DNA from: Caldilineales bacterium
GTDB lineage: Bacteria; Chloroflexota; Anaerolineae; J102
Length of the DNA stretch: 64,000 nucleotides
Assembly: GCA_024102915.1 (NCBI GenBank)
Contig: JAGFJG010000044.1
Span: 22,788 to 86,787 of the forward strand
Direction: 5' to 3'
Shown: piece by piece, positions 27,325-36,472 of the stretch
Layout of the letters: every line of letters begins with the position of its first letter
How positions within the stretch are numbered: position 1 is the stretch's first letter
The notes under the pieces: model-generated
Told to the model about the DNA's origin: nothing
Databases searched by the model: none
Seen by the model: the letters and a program-made list of their open reading frames with translations, nothing else
Program-made: the position numbers and the translations under genes

Positions 27325-28818
27325 ATGCAACAACTGTCGTTACTTCCCCAACTGACTGATAACTACGAACACCTAGCGAGACGGACATTCTCACATTCAG
27401 GTGTTTGTGAGGATGGTGCGCGTCAGGCGCTTGACGCGCGTTATGCCGGGCTATTCGAGGAAACAGATAAATTCAATCGTAGGCTGGTCAGTTTCCAGGC
27501 GAATAAAACAGAAACTTTGCACAGTTGGGTGAAGTATCGCGAGGGTTTTTCGGCGGCGCTGGTTGAATTGCTCATCTCCGAACTGGGAATTCGCGCAGGC
27601 GACACCATACTCGATCCATTTGCCGGTTCGTGCACGACCTTGTTGACTGCGAAAATGCTTGGGATTCATGCCCTGGGCGTCGAGCTATTGCCTCATTGCC
27701 ATCTGGCCTGGCGGGGAAAATCGGCAGTTTTTGATTATGATCTAAGTGAACTGCGCATGCTCCGCGATCTCATCGAAACTACCGATCCGCCTCCCACCAG
27801 GGATGCTTTTCCCCACCTCGCCATCACCGAAACGGCATTTCCCATAGAAGCCGAAGCCGAATTGATGCGTTATGTGCGTTGGTTCGAGATGTTGGAAATT
27901 AGTGAGTTAGCGCATACTCTTCTTAAGATGCTGATCATGAGCATTTTGGAAGAGATAAGTTACACACGTAAGGATGGTCAATATCTGCGTTGGGATCGTC
28001 GTGCTGGAAAGATGCAGGCCAATAACGCCAAACGTATCGAGCACGGCAAAAAACCGGTGCGGGGCATTCACAAAGGTAAATTACCGACTGTCAAGCAAGC
28101 GCTTTTGGAATCCTTTGGAAAGGTCATATACGATGTTACTCGCTTGCAAACAGACCCCCCGCTAGAAAGTCGGCAAGAATTACTGTTTGGAAACGCTCTT
28201 TACGTGCTGCCAACACTCGACTCGGACCAAATTGATGGTGTGATTACCTCACCGCCTTATGCCAACCGCTATGATTACACCCGCACATACGCTCTGGAAC
28301 TAGCGTTCTTGGGTGTGGAAGACGGCATTTTTGATCTACGGCAGAATTTGCTGTCCTGTACGGTCGAAAATCGATCGAAGGAAGAGATGCTATATGGAAC
28401 TTATCGGTCGCTGGGAAGAGCGGACTTCTGCGAAGAAACTTTAGCGGCTGCGCGCCGCAACGCCGCTCTGTCCGAGATCAATGCAGCGTTGCGGGAACGA
28501 GATCGGCTGGGTGAGATCAACAATCGAGGCGTATTATCAATGATCGATCAATACTTTATCGAGTTGGCCTTCATATTTGCTGAGCTTTACCGAGTGTGTC
28601 GCCATGGAGCGAAGGTTGTTTTTGTCAATGATAATGTGCGTTATGCAGGCGAGATCATCCCGGTTGATACTTTGAGTACAAGTTTGGCGGAGAGTTTGGG
28701 ATTCATACCTCGAAAAATTTATGTGTTGCCGCAGCGAAAGGGTAATAGTAGCCAACAAATGGGACGCTATGGTCGCGAGGAACTACGCAAAAGCATCACC
28801 ATCTGGCAAAAACCGTAA
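27325..28818 (+). CDS. type II DNA modification methyltransferase (N4-cytosine or N6-adenine)
   Basis: 497 residues. SAM motif DPFAGSCTTLLTAKMLG lies at about residue 97. The catalytic motif TSPPYANRYDYTRTYALELAF is at about 310; TSPPY favours N4-cytosine over N6-adenine but does not prove it. The region between holds the likely target-recognition part. The gene pairs with the downstream nuclease (15-base gap) as a restriction-modification system. Codon use and base composition look more A+T-rich than the flanking genes, a sign of transfer. It follows korB with no clear promoter. Confidence 0.88.
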   Translation: MQQLSLLPQLTDNYEHLARRTFSHSGVCEDGARQALDARYAGLFEETDKFNRRLVSFQANKTETLHSWVKYREGFSAALVELLISELGIRAGDTILDPFAGSCTTLLTAKMLGIHALGVELLPHCHLAWRGKSAVFDYDLSELRMLRDLIETTDPPPTRDAFPHLAITETAFPIEAEAELMRYVRWFEMLEISELAHTLLKMLIMSILEEISYTRKDGQYLRWDRRAGKMQANNAKRIEHGKKPVRGIHKGKLPTVKQALLESFGKVIYDVTRLQTDPPLESRQELLFGNALYVLPTLDSDQIDGVITSPPYANRYDYTRTYALELAFLGVEDGIFDLRQNLLSCTVENRSKEEMLYGTYRSLGRADFCEETLAAARRNAALSEINAALRERDRLGEINNRGVLSMIDQYFIELAFIFAELYRVCRHGAKVVFVNDNVRYAGEIIPVDTLSTSLAESLGFIPRKIYVLPQRKGNSSQQMGRYGREELRKSITIWQKP

Positions 28819-28833
28819 GACTGAAGCGTAACC

Positions 28834-29766
28834 ATGGATTATCGGGAACAAAAACGAGTCTGGTCGGTCGATCAGCTTTCCAAGAGTGAATTCTTTCATC
28901 AAAAAGTGCATGAGTGGGGCTTGATTGAGGTCTCTGATGCAATTGACTCGTTGCATGGCGAAGAATTGACCTGGATGCTTGGTGAATTGAATATCTCAGA
29001 GAACGCTTGGAATAGACTTATCCATCGGGGCATCAAACCGGTTGTCGTATTTTCTCATCCCATCGTACTAAAAACCATCCGGCGTGCCGTTGGGTATTAC
29101 CGAATGTTAGCGATGGTCTCACAAAAATCGATGAACCGAGTGCGATTATCTACCAAGCAATTCGAGGAAGGCGCTTTTCCTGATGACGAAATCGCTCTAG
29201 CGCTTGCCCGTCATTTCAACGCCATCATTAGTGCGTTGATCAAAGCCGATGAAACACTCGACGAACGAGAATTCGATTTGTGGCGCGGCATGGCCGCTGG
29301 CTCGCAAGCCCAGGGATCATGGCAGAATACGAAAGGAGCTAAGGCGGAAGCTATTTTGCGTGGTTTGCTGCTGAAGCGTCTTCGCGAGCAACATCTTGGC
29401 GGCATTCAGCCAGACGACGAGCGACGTATCTTTCTGCCGGATGATCGCGTCGTTGTATTCTCCGATGAACCTGATATCGGCATTTTCAGCCAGGGCATTC
29501 CACTCGCTGCTGTAGAAATAAAAGGCGGCATTGATACTGCCGCCGTGCTTGAAAGAATCGGCGCAGCAATAAAAAGTCTGCGTCGTATCAAAGACCTCAA
29601 TAGCGACGCAGTCACTTTGGTCATCATTCAGGAGCCATCGCTGACAGCGCAAGCTGAACGAGATTTGAATGCAAACCAATCTGTTGTCAACCACTGGATG
29701 ACTATTGAAGAAGTCCTTACATCGCACGAGTATCGTCGAAAACTATTCTCGCTTCTGAATCTTTAG
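28834..29766 (+). CDS. type II restriction endonuclease, tentatively XcyI-like
   Basis: 310 residues starting MDYREQKRVWSVDQLSKSEFF. The body is mostly helical. The nuclease part is near residues 205-235: EPDIGIFSQGIPLAAVEIKGG, which fits the D...ExK pattern of PD-(D/E)xK enzymes (Asp in PDIG, Glu and Lys in EIK). The SKSEFFHQKVHEWGL start resembles the XcyI/Cfr9I family that cuts CCCGGG; this is recalled pattern, not a search. Its partner methyltransferase lies directly upstream. Composition is A+T-richer than neighbours. Confidence 0.7.
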   Translation: MDYREQKRVWSVDQLSKSEFFHQKVHEWGLIEVSDAIDSLHGEELTWMLGELNISENAWNRLIHRGIKPVVVFSHPIVLKTIRRAVGYYRMLAMVSQKSMNRVRLSTKQFEEGAFPDDEIALALARHFNAIISALIKADETLDEREFDLWRGMAAGSQAQGSWQNTKGAKAEAILRGLLLKRLREQHLGGIQPDDERRIFLPDDRVVVFSDEPDIGIFSQGIPLAAVEIKGGIDTAAVLERIGAAIKSLRRIKDLNSDAVTLVIIQEPSLTAQAERDLNANQSVVNHWMTIEEVLTSHEYRRKLFSLLNL

Positions 29767-29816
29767 TCCCAAATCATGGGATATCACAGTTGATCATCGA
29801 ACCGATAAGAACCACA

Positions 29817-31037
29817 ATGACCCCAACCAATTTCCTCTCTCACGCTCAGGCCATCGCTCCCGAACTCATACGCACGCGCCGCCAGATCCATCAATGGCCG
29901 GAATTGGCCTTCGAAGAACATCGTACCGCCGCCCTGGTTGCGCATAAGCTGCACGAACTGGATATCCCCTATGAAACCGAAGTCGCTCGTACCGGCGTGA
30001 TCGGCTGGGTTGGCAATGGCGCTGGCCCTACCATCGCCCTGCGCGCCGACATGGACGCTCTGCCCATCCACGAAACCACCGGCCTATCCTTCGCCTCGCA
30101 GCGGCCCGGCCTGATGCATGCCTGCGGCCACGACGCCCACACCACTATGCTCTTGGGCGCGGCCGAGATATTGAAACGCCATGAAACGGAACTGAACGGG
30201 CGGGTCAAACTCATTTTTCAGCCCAGCGAAGAATACATCGGCGATGATGGCCGCAGCGGGGCCAAACTGATGATGGAAGAGGGCGTTGGTGAAGGCATCG
30301 ACGCCATTATCGGTGTGCACGTCGATCCCAGCCTCAATGTCGGCAATGTTGCCCTGCGCCCCGGCCCCATGATGGCCTCCGCCGATCGGTTCGAACTCGA
30401 AATCCTGGGACAGGCCGCGCATGGCGCTTACGCTTATCAGGGTGTTGATGCCATCGTCCTGGCCGCACAGGTGATCAATGCCGCCCAAACCGTGATCTCG
30501 CGGCGCATCCCGGCGGTGAAAGAGGGCGTCGTCACTTTCGGCGTCATCAATGGCGGCACACGTGAAAATGTGATCTGCGACCGGGTGAACCTGGTGGGCA
30601 CGTTACGCAGCTTCGAGCCTGCCATTCGCGATGCGCTGGAGCAGGAATTGACCAATTGCGCCGGCATCGCCCGCCAGTTGGGCGGGGATTATCGGCTGCA
30701 TTTCATTCGCGGCAACCCGCCCGTGATCAACGACGGCCAGCTCACCGGATTCCTGGCGCGCGTGGGCGGGCAGGTGCTGGGCGCGGAGCATGTGCACGAA
30801 GCGCCGAAGACGACCGGCGGTGAGGATTTCTCCTGGTTCAGCTGCGAAGTCCGGGGCACGTTCATGCGCGTGGGTGTGCGCAATCCGGCCTGGGAGGGCA
30901 TCCGGCCTTTGCACACGCCCAATTTCGACATCGACGAAGGCTCGCTCAGCGTGGGCGCGGCGGTATTGGCGCAAGCAGCACGGCGCTGGCTTTATGAATA
31001 TGATCCTGAAAACTGGCCGCAAGTCTCCAATTGTTGA
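29817..31037 (+). CDS. M20D-family amidohydrolase (hippurate/IAA-amino-acid type)
   Basis: 406 residues. Metal-site motifs are present: ALRADMDALP, MHACGHDAHTTMLLGAA, FQPSEEY, GVHVDPSLNVGNVA and GGEDFSWF. The dimerisation domain sits in the middle. Members hydrolyse N-acyl amino acids with Zn or Mn. The start is the ATG at 29817; an in-frame ATG 27 bases upstream lies in the intergenic stretch. It is probably the first gene of an operon with the SDR gene six bases downstream. Confidence 0.93.
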   Translation: MTPTNFLSHAQAIAPELIRTRRQIHQWPELAFEEHRTAALVAHKLHELDIPYETEVARTGVIGWVGNGAGPTIALRADMDALPIHETTGLSFASQRPGLMHACGHDAHTTMLLGAAEILKRHETELNGRVKLIFQPSEEYIGDDGRSGAKLMMEEGVGEGIDAIIGVHVDPSLNVGNVALRPGPMMASADRFELEILGQAAHGAYAYQGVDAIVLAAQVINAAQTVISRRIPAVKEGVVTFGVINGGTRENVICDRVNLVGTLRSFEPAIRDALEQELTNCAGIARQLGGDYRLHFIRGNPPVINDGQLTGFLARVGGQVLGAEHVHEAPKTTGGEDFSWFSCEVRGTFMRVGVRNPAWEGIRPLHTPNFDIDEGSLSVGAAVLAQAARRWLYEYDPENWPQVSNC

Positions 31038-31043
31038 TCAATC

Positions 31044-31805
31044 ATGATCCCCGACTATGATTTCAGCGATACCGTTGTTTGCGTGACCGGCGCCGCGCGC
31101 GGCATCGGGCTGACTATCGCCCAGGCGTTCGCCGCGACCGGTGCGAAGGTCTGCCTGAACGACATCGACGAAGCCGCCGTCGAGCAAGCGACAGAGGCTT
31201 TGCGACGCGAAGGCCGTGAGGTGATGGCATTCGTGGCGGACGTGGCTGATCCGTCCGCGGTCGAGCGCATGTTCACGGCCATCGATCAGCGATGGGGCCA
31301 GGTGGATGTTCTGGTCAACAATGCCGGGGTCGAGCCGGTGAGTTCGATCCTTGACCATAGCCTGGCCGATTGGCAGCGCACATTGGATGTCAATCTCACC
31401 GGAACATTTTTGTGCACGCAGCAGGCCGCTCGCCGCATGACTGGTCGTGGCGGCGGCATCATCAACATCGCCTCCATTGCCGGCAAATCCCAACCGCTGT
31501 ACCTGCGCTCGGCCTATGCCGCCAGCAAAGCCGGGCAGATCGGGTTCACGAAGGAGGCCGCCCGCGAGTTCGCCAGTTACGGCGTCCGGGTGAACGCCAT
31601 CTGTCCGGGCGTAATCGTCACCCCCATGACCGAGCACCTGCGAGAAAATGAGGCGCAAATGGCGCGCTGGCGATCGGAAATCCCCCTGGCCCGCCTGGGC
31701 GAGGCGGACGAGATCGCCCAGCTTTGCCTGTGGCTGGCTTCGGATGCCGCCAGTTATGTGACGGGCGCGGCCTGGCACGTGGATGGCGGCAAGAATATGG
31801 CCTGA
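31044..31805 (+). CDS. short-chain dehydrogenase/reductase
   Basis: 253 residues. Cofactor motif TGAARGIGL is near residue 13, NNAG at about 90, catalytic Ser (IINIASIAG), Tyr and Lys (YAASK) at about 145-165, and PGVIVTPM after. D38 in 'LNDIDEA' suggests NAD(H). It is a FabG-like oxidoreductase of unknown substrate. It begins six bases after the amidohydrolase stop, so both are transcribed together. Confidence 0.93.
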   Translation: MIPDYDFSDTVVCVTGAARGIGLTIAQAFAATGAKVCLNDIDEAAVEQATEALRREGREVMAFVADVADPSAVERMFTAIDQRWGQVDVLVNNAGVEPVSSILDHSLADWQRTLDVNLTGTFLCTQQAARRMTGRGGGIINIASIAGKSQPLYLRSAYAASKAGQIGFTKEAAREFASYGVRVNAICPGVIVTPMTEHLRENEAQMARWRSEIPLARLGEADEIAQLCLWLASDAASYVTGAAWHVDGGKNMA

Positions 31806-31876
31806 TGTGCTACGTATTCCGCGACGCAAAATTGATCCAATCCTTTCCTTCCTCCAACCAAACAGGAGGCCTATCG

Positions 31877-32653
31877 ATGACATACGAGAATATTATCGCC
31901 GAGATCGTTGACGGGCGCGTCGGCGTGATTCGCTTCAATCGCCCCAAAGCCCTGAACGCACTTAGCCCGGAATTGATGGCCGAGTTGGGAGATGCGCTGG
32001 TTGAATTCGACGCTGATCCCAATATCGGCTGCATCCTCATCACCGGCAACGAGCGGGCATTCGCCGCCGGGGCCGATATCAAGGCGATGGCGCAGGCAAG
32101 CGCCATGGACATGGTCGCCACCGATCTGATTTCGCGGTGGGAGACGATTCACAGCATCAGCAAACCGATCGTCGCGGCTGTCAGCGGGTTCTGCCTGGGC
32201 GGCGGCTGCGAACTGGCGATGAGTTGCGATATCATCGTCGCCAGCGAAAGCGCTCAGTTCGGCCAGCCGGAAATCAACCTCGGCATCATCCCCGGCTTCG
32301 GCGGCACCCAACGCCTGACCCACGCTGTGGGCAAAAGCGCCGCCATGGAAATGGTGTTGACCGGACGCACGCTCAGCGCCGAAGAAGCGCGCAGTTATGG
32401 CCTTGTCAATCATGTCTACCCGGTCGAAGTCTATTTCGCCGAAGCCGTGAAGCTGGCCGCCAAAATCGCCGCACAGGCCCCCATCGCCGCCCGGCTGGCC
32501 AAAGAAGCCGTGAACAAAAGCTTTGAAATGAGCCTGCATGAAGGGCTGAATTACGAACGCCGACTTTTCCATATGCTCTTTGCATCCGAGGACCAAAAGG
32601 AAGGGATGGCGGCCTTTATCGAAAAACGTAAACCGAATTGGACGGGGAAATGA
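31877..32653 (+). CDS. enoyl-CoA hydratase/isomerase family protein
   Basis: 258 residues from ATG at 31877, with AGGAGG eight bases upstream. Crotonase motifs: RPKALNALSPELM, GNERAFAAGADIKAM (first oxyanion-hole strand), GFCLGGGCELAMSCDIIVAS, FGQPEINLGIIPGFGGTQRL with both catalytic Glu in the usual places, and LTGRTLSAEEARSYGLVN. It hydrates trans-2-enoyl-CoA in fatty-acid breakdown. The stop overlaps the next start (ATGA). Confidence 0.94.
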   Translation: MTYENIIAEIVDGRVGVIRFNRPKALNALSPELMAELGDALVEFDADPNIGCILITGNERAFAAGADIKAMAQASAMDMVATDLISRWETIHSISKPIVAAVSGFCLGGGCELAMSCDIIVASESAQFGQPEINLGIIPGFGGTQRLTHAVGKSAAMEMVLTGRTLSAEEARSYGLVNHVYPVEVYFAEAVKLAAKIAAQAPIAARLAKEAVNKSFEMSLHEGLNYERRLFHMLFASEDQKEGMAAFIEKRKPNWTGK

Positions 32654-33276
32654 TGACAAACGTACTTTCTGCCCGCCTCACCGGACTCAGTATCACCGTT
32701 GGCGATTTCCTGCCGCGGGTGCGGCTGCCCAGCCTGGCCGGGCCTATCCTCACCCCCGCCGACATCGTGGAAGAACGGTCGTTGGCCGTCTGCGTGTACA
32801 ACCCATCCGACGTCAATCCTTTCCCGCTGCCGCCGCGCGGGGTCGATCTGAGCGGGCGGGTGGGGATGTTGAAGGAGCGGAACGTTTCACTTTTTGTGAT
32901 CTCAGGCCTGACCCTGTCCAGGCTGGCTAATTGGATGGATTTGCTCGGCCATGATTTCTACGCCCTGAGCGATGCCGATCGGGCGTTTGCCAGTCGGGCG
33001 GGCATCCCGATCAAGCGTGTGGACGAGCGCAATTTTCGCACCCATGCCGCCTTCGTGCTGCAAGAAGATCGGGTGCTCGCTACTCTGATGGAGACCGATC
33101 CGATTCACAACTTCGAGGGATTGTTGCAGGCGATTGACATAGCGACGGGCAGCGAGCCCGGCGATTATCGGCTGGAAGATCAACCCTGGTATCGGCAGCG
33201 CTCATCTGAGTTTGGCTCAGAGGGTGACGATAGCGACGATGACTCCGACGTGTCATGGGGTGAATTCGAGGACTAG
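32650..33276 (+). CDS. peroxiredoxin-fold protein lacking the peroxidatic cysteine
   Basis: 208 residues. The N-terminal GDFLPRVRLPSL and later VISGLTLSRLANWMDLLG, DFYALSDADRAFASRAGI and the AFVLQEDRVLATLM strands match the AhpC/PrxQ thioredoxin fold. In the place where the active-site loop reads P.D..P.CT.E, this protein has NPSDVNPFPLPPRG: Pro stands where the peroxidatic Cys would be. The C terminus is acidic (EGDDSDDDSD). A peroxidase role is therefore doubtful; it may be a ligand binder or a scaffold. Coupled to the hydratase by ATGA overlap. Confidence 0.75.
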   Translation: MMTNVLSARLTGLSITVGDFLPRVRLPSLAGPILTPADIVEERSLAVCVYNPSDVNPFPLPPRGVDLSGRVGMLKERNVSLFVISGLTLSRLANWMDLLGHDFYALSDADRAFASRAGIPIKRVDERNFRTHAAFVLQEDRVLATLMETDPIHNFEGLLQAIDIATGSEPGDYRLEDQPWYRQRSSEFGSEGDDSDDDSDVSWGEFED

Positions 33277-33278
33277 AA

Positions 33279-34040
33279 TTGGCGACAGAGTCGATCCGAC
33301 TACGGGCGTTACGCACCTATGTGCGTTCTCAGCTTGCCAGCGTCCAATTCTGGTACACGCATTTTGGTCTGTGGCCGGATGAAGATGGCAACCCGATCTA
33401 TCAGTTTGACGAGGTGACCTGGCGACTGCTTTCCGGGGCGGAACCTTGCGGAACGCGTGGCCCGCATGGCGTTCTGCCTGCATTTGGCATCGACGATTTC
33501 GGCAGCGCCCGCGGCTATTTGCGAGCGCAGGGCATTGCCAATGTATTTGAAGAAATGCTGCCGGGGATGAATCTGCTCATCTTTCTTGATCCGGACAGCA
33601 CGCCGATTGAATTGGTGCAATGGACGGACCCGCGCGCCTGGGATATCGCCGAACGGCGGGAATTGCGTACACGGCGTCGCCAGGATGCCGCGCCGGGCCA
33701 ATCCCTGTCGTTGGGTTCGCTGCAAGAACTGACCATCTATTCGCACGACATCACGGCCAGCGTGCGTTTTTATCGAGATGTGGTGGGCATTCCGGTCGGT
33801 CTCTCTTTTTACGGCCACGTGCATCTGGCCCTGGAAAATCTGCCACTGGTTTTGCGGTCGACCAACTGGCGCTGTAAATCGCCCCACAGCCCTCATGCCA
33901 CCGAACCAATTTTCGAGATCGACGATCTGGCGGCGCTGGCCCATCGATTGCAGAGTGCGGGCCACATGCCGCATGAGACTGAAGATGGGTTGAGCGTACT
34001 CGATCCTTGCGGAATTCGCCTGCACTTTCGGGCCGATTGA
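33279..34040 (+). CDS. two-module VOC-fold (glyoxalase-like) protein
   Basis: 253 residues from a TTG start at 33279, supported by GAGGA about eight bases upstream. Two glyoxalase-like modules: residues 8-120 (VRSQLASVQFWYTHFGLWPDEDG to LIFLDPDSTPIELVQW) and 145-250 (ELTIYSHDITASVRFYRDVVG to LSVLDPCGIRLHFRAD). The DP-G-I strand ends are typical. A metal site is likely but its role is unknown. It follows the peroxiredoxin-fold gene by two bases. Confidence 0.85.
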   Translation: MATESIRLRALRTYVRSQLASVQFWYTHFGLWPDEDGNPIYQFDEVTWRLLSGAEPCGTRGPHGVLPAFGIDDFGSARGYLRAQGIANVFEEMLPGMNLLIFLDPDSTPIELVQWTDPRAWDIAERRELRTRRRQDAAPGQSLSLGSLQELTIYSHDITASVRFYRDVVGIPVGLSFYGHVHLALENLPLVLRSTNWRCKSPHSPHATEPIFEIDDLAALAHRLQSAGHMPHETEDGLSVLDPCGIRLHFRAD

Positions 34041-34105
34041 AGTTTATGAAGGCGATCTGGCGTATGTGGTCGAGGTTCCTTAAATTTCCTTGGGGTTGTT
34101 CGCTT

Positions 34106-34134
34106 TTGCACGATACTGGGCTTTCAGTTATACT
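34106..34134 (+). promoter_or_regulatory. sigma70-type promoter of the ATP synthase operon
   Basis: TTGCAC (34106-34111), 17 bases, TATACT (34129-34134). Both hexamers match five of six positions. The first coding start follows about 130 bases later, leaving a long 5' leader. Confidence 0.75.
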
Positions 34135-34270
34135 CCCACCCAGCCGCGAAACGGCTTCTTTCTTTGTCCTCAGTTTTCGACCACGATCCCACCGCATGTC
34201 GCCGAAAAACCGAGGACAACTTGTAAGAACGTCCCAATGCAACGAAGCATCCGGAACCTGGGTGCAATAA

Positions 34271-34489
34271 GTGACACGACTACTCATCTCTATTGTGCTC
34301 GTAATGTCGGCGTCGCTACTCTTGGGCGTCCTCATGGACACAGCGCTGAGCGCATCGCCCTGGGGCGTCGTCATCAGCATGTTGGTCGGGATGTCGTTGT
34401 CACTTTTATTGGTCGTTCGTTACTTCAATCGCTCCTATTCCACACTTGCCCCTCCTTCAGACACTGAGGACACATCCGAGAGGTTCTAG
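34271..34489 (+). CDS. AtpI/AtpZ-like small membrane protein of the ATP synthase operon
   Basis: 72 residues from GTG, two membrane segments (LLISIVLVMSASLLLGVLM and VVISMLVGMSLSLLLVV). Sequence match to AtpI/AtpZ is weak, but position at the head of an atp operon fits the accessory protein that helps c-ring assembly or ion uptake. Its stop overlaps the atpB GTG by one base. Confidence 0.65.
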   Translation: MTRLLISIVLVMSASLLLGVLMDTALSASPWGVVISMLVGMSLSLLLVVRYFNRSYSTLAPPSDTEDTSERF

Positions 34490-35550
34490 TGCGTAAACTG
34501 TTTCAGGGAACAAATCTCATTGTTTTGATTGCCGTTCTGACGGCGATCGTGATTTCGGTGCTGTTCATCAAGGTGCCGATGCCTACGATCCAGCTTCCGG
34601 CTGAGAAGATCCCCGGCCTGAACATCGGCGGGTTTGCCGTTACCAACACGTTCCTGGCAACGTTGTTGGCCGATATCACCGTGTTGATTATCGGATTTCT
34701 GGCTGTCCGCAAGATGAAAGACATCCCCAGCGGCCTGCAGAATCTGTTCGAGACCGTCTACGAGATATTCGACAACATGGTGGTTGATATTGCCGGTAAG
34801 GAAAACGGCCGCAAATGGTTGAATATGTTTCTGACGATTCTGCTATTCTTGCTCTTCGCCAATTGGTACGAGCTTATCCCCGGCTTCGATAGCATCGGTA
34901 TCATCGAGCCGCTGGAAGTGACTTATGTGGAGTCGGGGGGGACTGTGAAGACGGGTTCAGCGAAAGGGACTTATCTGGGATTGCCGTCGATTTTGCGTCC
35001 GGCGGATGGGCAATCGATTGCACTCACGCCGGAGCAACAAGAAGCTGCGCTGCATGAGGCCGAAGAGGCGGAAGCCCGTGGCGATGTCTATCATGGCCCC
35101 CATGACCCTGAACACGCTTCGGGCGGTTACACCTTGCTGCCATTCTTCCGCGCCGCCGCCACCGACCTGAACCTGACGATCGCTTTGGCTTTGATTTCCG
35201 TAATCGTCAGCCAGGCGATTGGCTTGCGCAGGCTGAAAGGGACTTATCTCCGTCGTTTCGTCGTGCCCTATTATACCGGCAACAAACTGATCGACGGCTT
35301 TGTCGGCATCCTCGAATTCATCTCCGAGATCGCCAAAATTATCAGTCTGGCTTTTCGTCTCTTTGGCAATATCTTCGCCGGGCAGGTGCTGCTCTTTGTG
35401 ATGGCCTTTCTCCTGGCGTTGCTGCTACCCCTGCCGTTCATGGGCCTCGAACTCTTCGTGGGCTTTATGCAGGCTTTCGTATTCGCAATCCTGACCGTTA
35501 TCTTCTTCGAGCAGGCGACCCACAGCCATGCCGGGGGCGAGCATCACTGA
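34489..35550 (+). CDS. atpB: ATP synthase F0 subunit a with long insertion
   Basis: 353 residues, longer than the usual about 240-270. The family part includes NGRKWLNMFLTILLFLLFANW, GNKLIDGFVGILEFISEIAKI and LAFRLFGNIFAGQVLL, whose Arg in AFRLFGN is the essential residue for proton transfer. Residues about 138-210 form an insertion rich in Glu and Ala (EQQEAALHEAEEAEARGD), probably on the outer face. The start is GTG overlapping the upstream gene. The region after it contains a heptad-repeat element. Confidence 0.92.
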   Translation: MRKLFQGTNLIVLIAVLTAIVISVLFIKVPMPTIQLPAEKIPGLNIGGFAVTNTFLATLLADITVLIIGFLAVRKMKDIPSGLQNLFETVYEIFDNMVVDIAGKENGRKWLNMFLTILLFLLFANWYELIPGFDSIGIIEPLEVTYVESGGTVKTGSAKGTYLGLPSILRPADGQSIALTPEQQEAALHEAEEAEARGDVYHGPHDPEHASGGYTLLPFFRAAATDLNLTIALALISVIVSQAIGLRRLKGTYLRRFVVPYYTGNKLIDGFVGILEFISEIAKIISLAFRLFGNIFAGQVLLFVMAFLLALLLPLPFMGLELFVGFMQAFVFAILTVIFFEQATHSHAGGEHH

Positions 35551-35561
35551 TGCATCGGTAA

Positions 35562-35634
35562 GTCAATGATTGAGGATTAAGCATCAAAGCGGGTCTGCTT
35601 TCATGGCATTCCGATCAACCATTAATCATCAATC
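35562..35634. repeat. heptad-repeat inverted element between atpB and atpE
   Basis: Left arm GTCAATG, ATTGAGG, ATTAAGC, ATCAAAG (35562-35589). Right arm ATCAACC, ATTAATC, ATCAATC (35614-35634). The arms are partly complementary. The element sits between two genes of one operon. Confidence 0.75.
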
Positions 35635-35652
35635 TTTCGCTATTAAACCTGA

Positions 35653-35925
<273 letters not shown>

Positions 35926-35979
35926 GTTTACCTTTCCGACATAGCGTAAACGCCACCCCCCAACGCACGGAGGTGCACA

Positions 35980-36471
35980 ATGTCCCAATTGGGAGTCAAT
36001 GGGCCATTCCTACTCTCACAAATCGTCAATTTCGTCATCCTGTACTTGCTGCTCAGCCGGTTCGTTTTCCCGCCGGTGCGTAGAATGTTGGATGAACGAA
36101 AACAACGAATCGCCGACGGCCTGGCTGCAGCCGAAGTCGCTCGCAAGGAAGCTGACGAAGAGCGCAAAAAGCTGATGTCGCAGATCGAAGCTGAGCGAGC
36201 CGATGCACAGAAACGCATTGCCGAAGCTTCGGCCCAGGCGGAACGCGTGCGCGCCGACATTCTGGCAGAAGCGCGTCGTGAGGCCGAGGGAATCAAGGCC
36301 AAGGCAGTGGAAGAAGCCGAGGCCGAGAAGCAGCGAATCCTGGCCGATGCCAACAAGCAGATCGCCGAACTGACGGTGCTGGCCACTGAGCGCGTCGTTC
36401 GTCGCGGGCTTGATGATTCGATGCAGCGGCAACTAATCGACGATTTTCTTTCTGATACGAGCCTGAACTGA
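35980..36471 (+). CDS. atpF: ATP synthase F0 subunit b
   Basis: 163 residues. One N-terminal membrane segment (ILSQIVNFVILYLLLSRFVFPPV pattern) and a long charged coiled coil to residue 140, full of AEAERVRADILAEARREAE-type heptads. It is the stator that joins F1 to the membrane. Two bases before atpH. Confidence 0.94.
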   Translation: MSQLGVNGPFLLSQIVNFVILYLLLSRFVFPPVRRMLDERKQRIADGLAAAEVARKEADEERKKLMSQIEAERADAQKRIAEASAQAERVRADILAEARREAEGIKAKAVEEAEAEKQRILADANKQIAELTVLATERVVRRGLDDSMQRQLIDDFLSDTSLN

Positions 36472-36472
36472 T

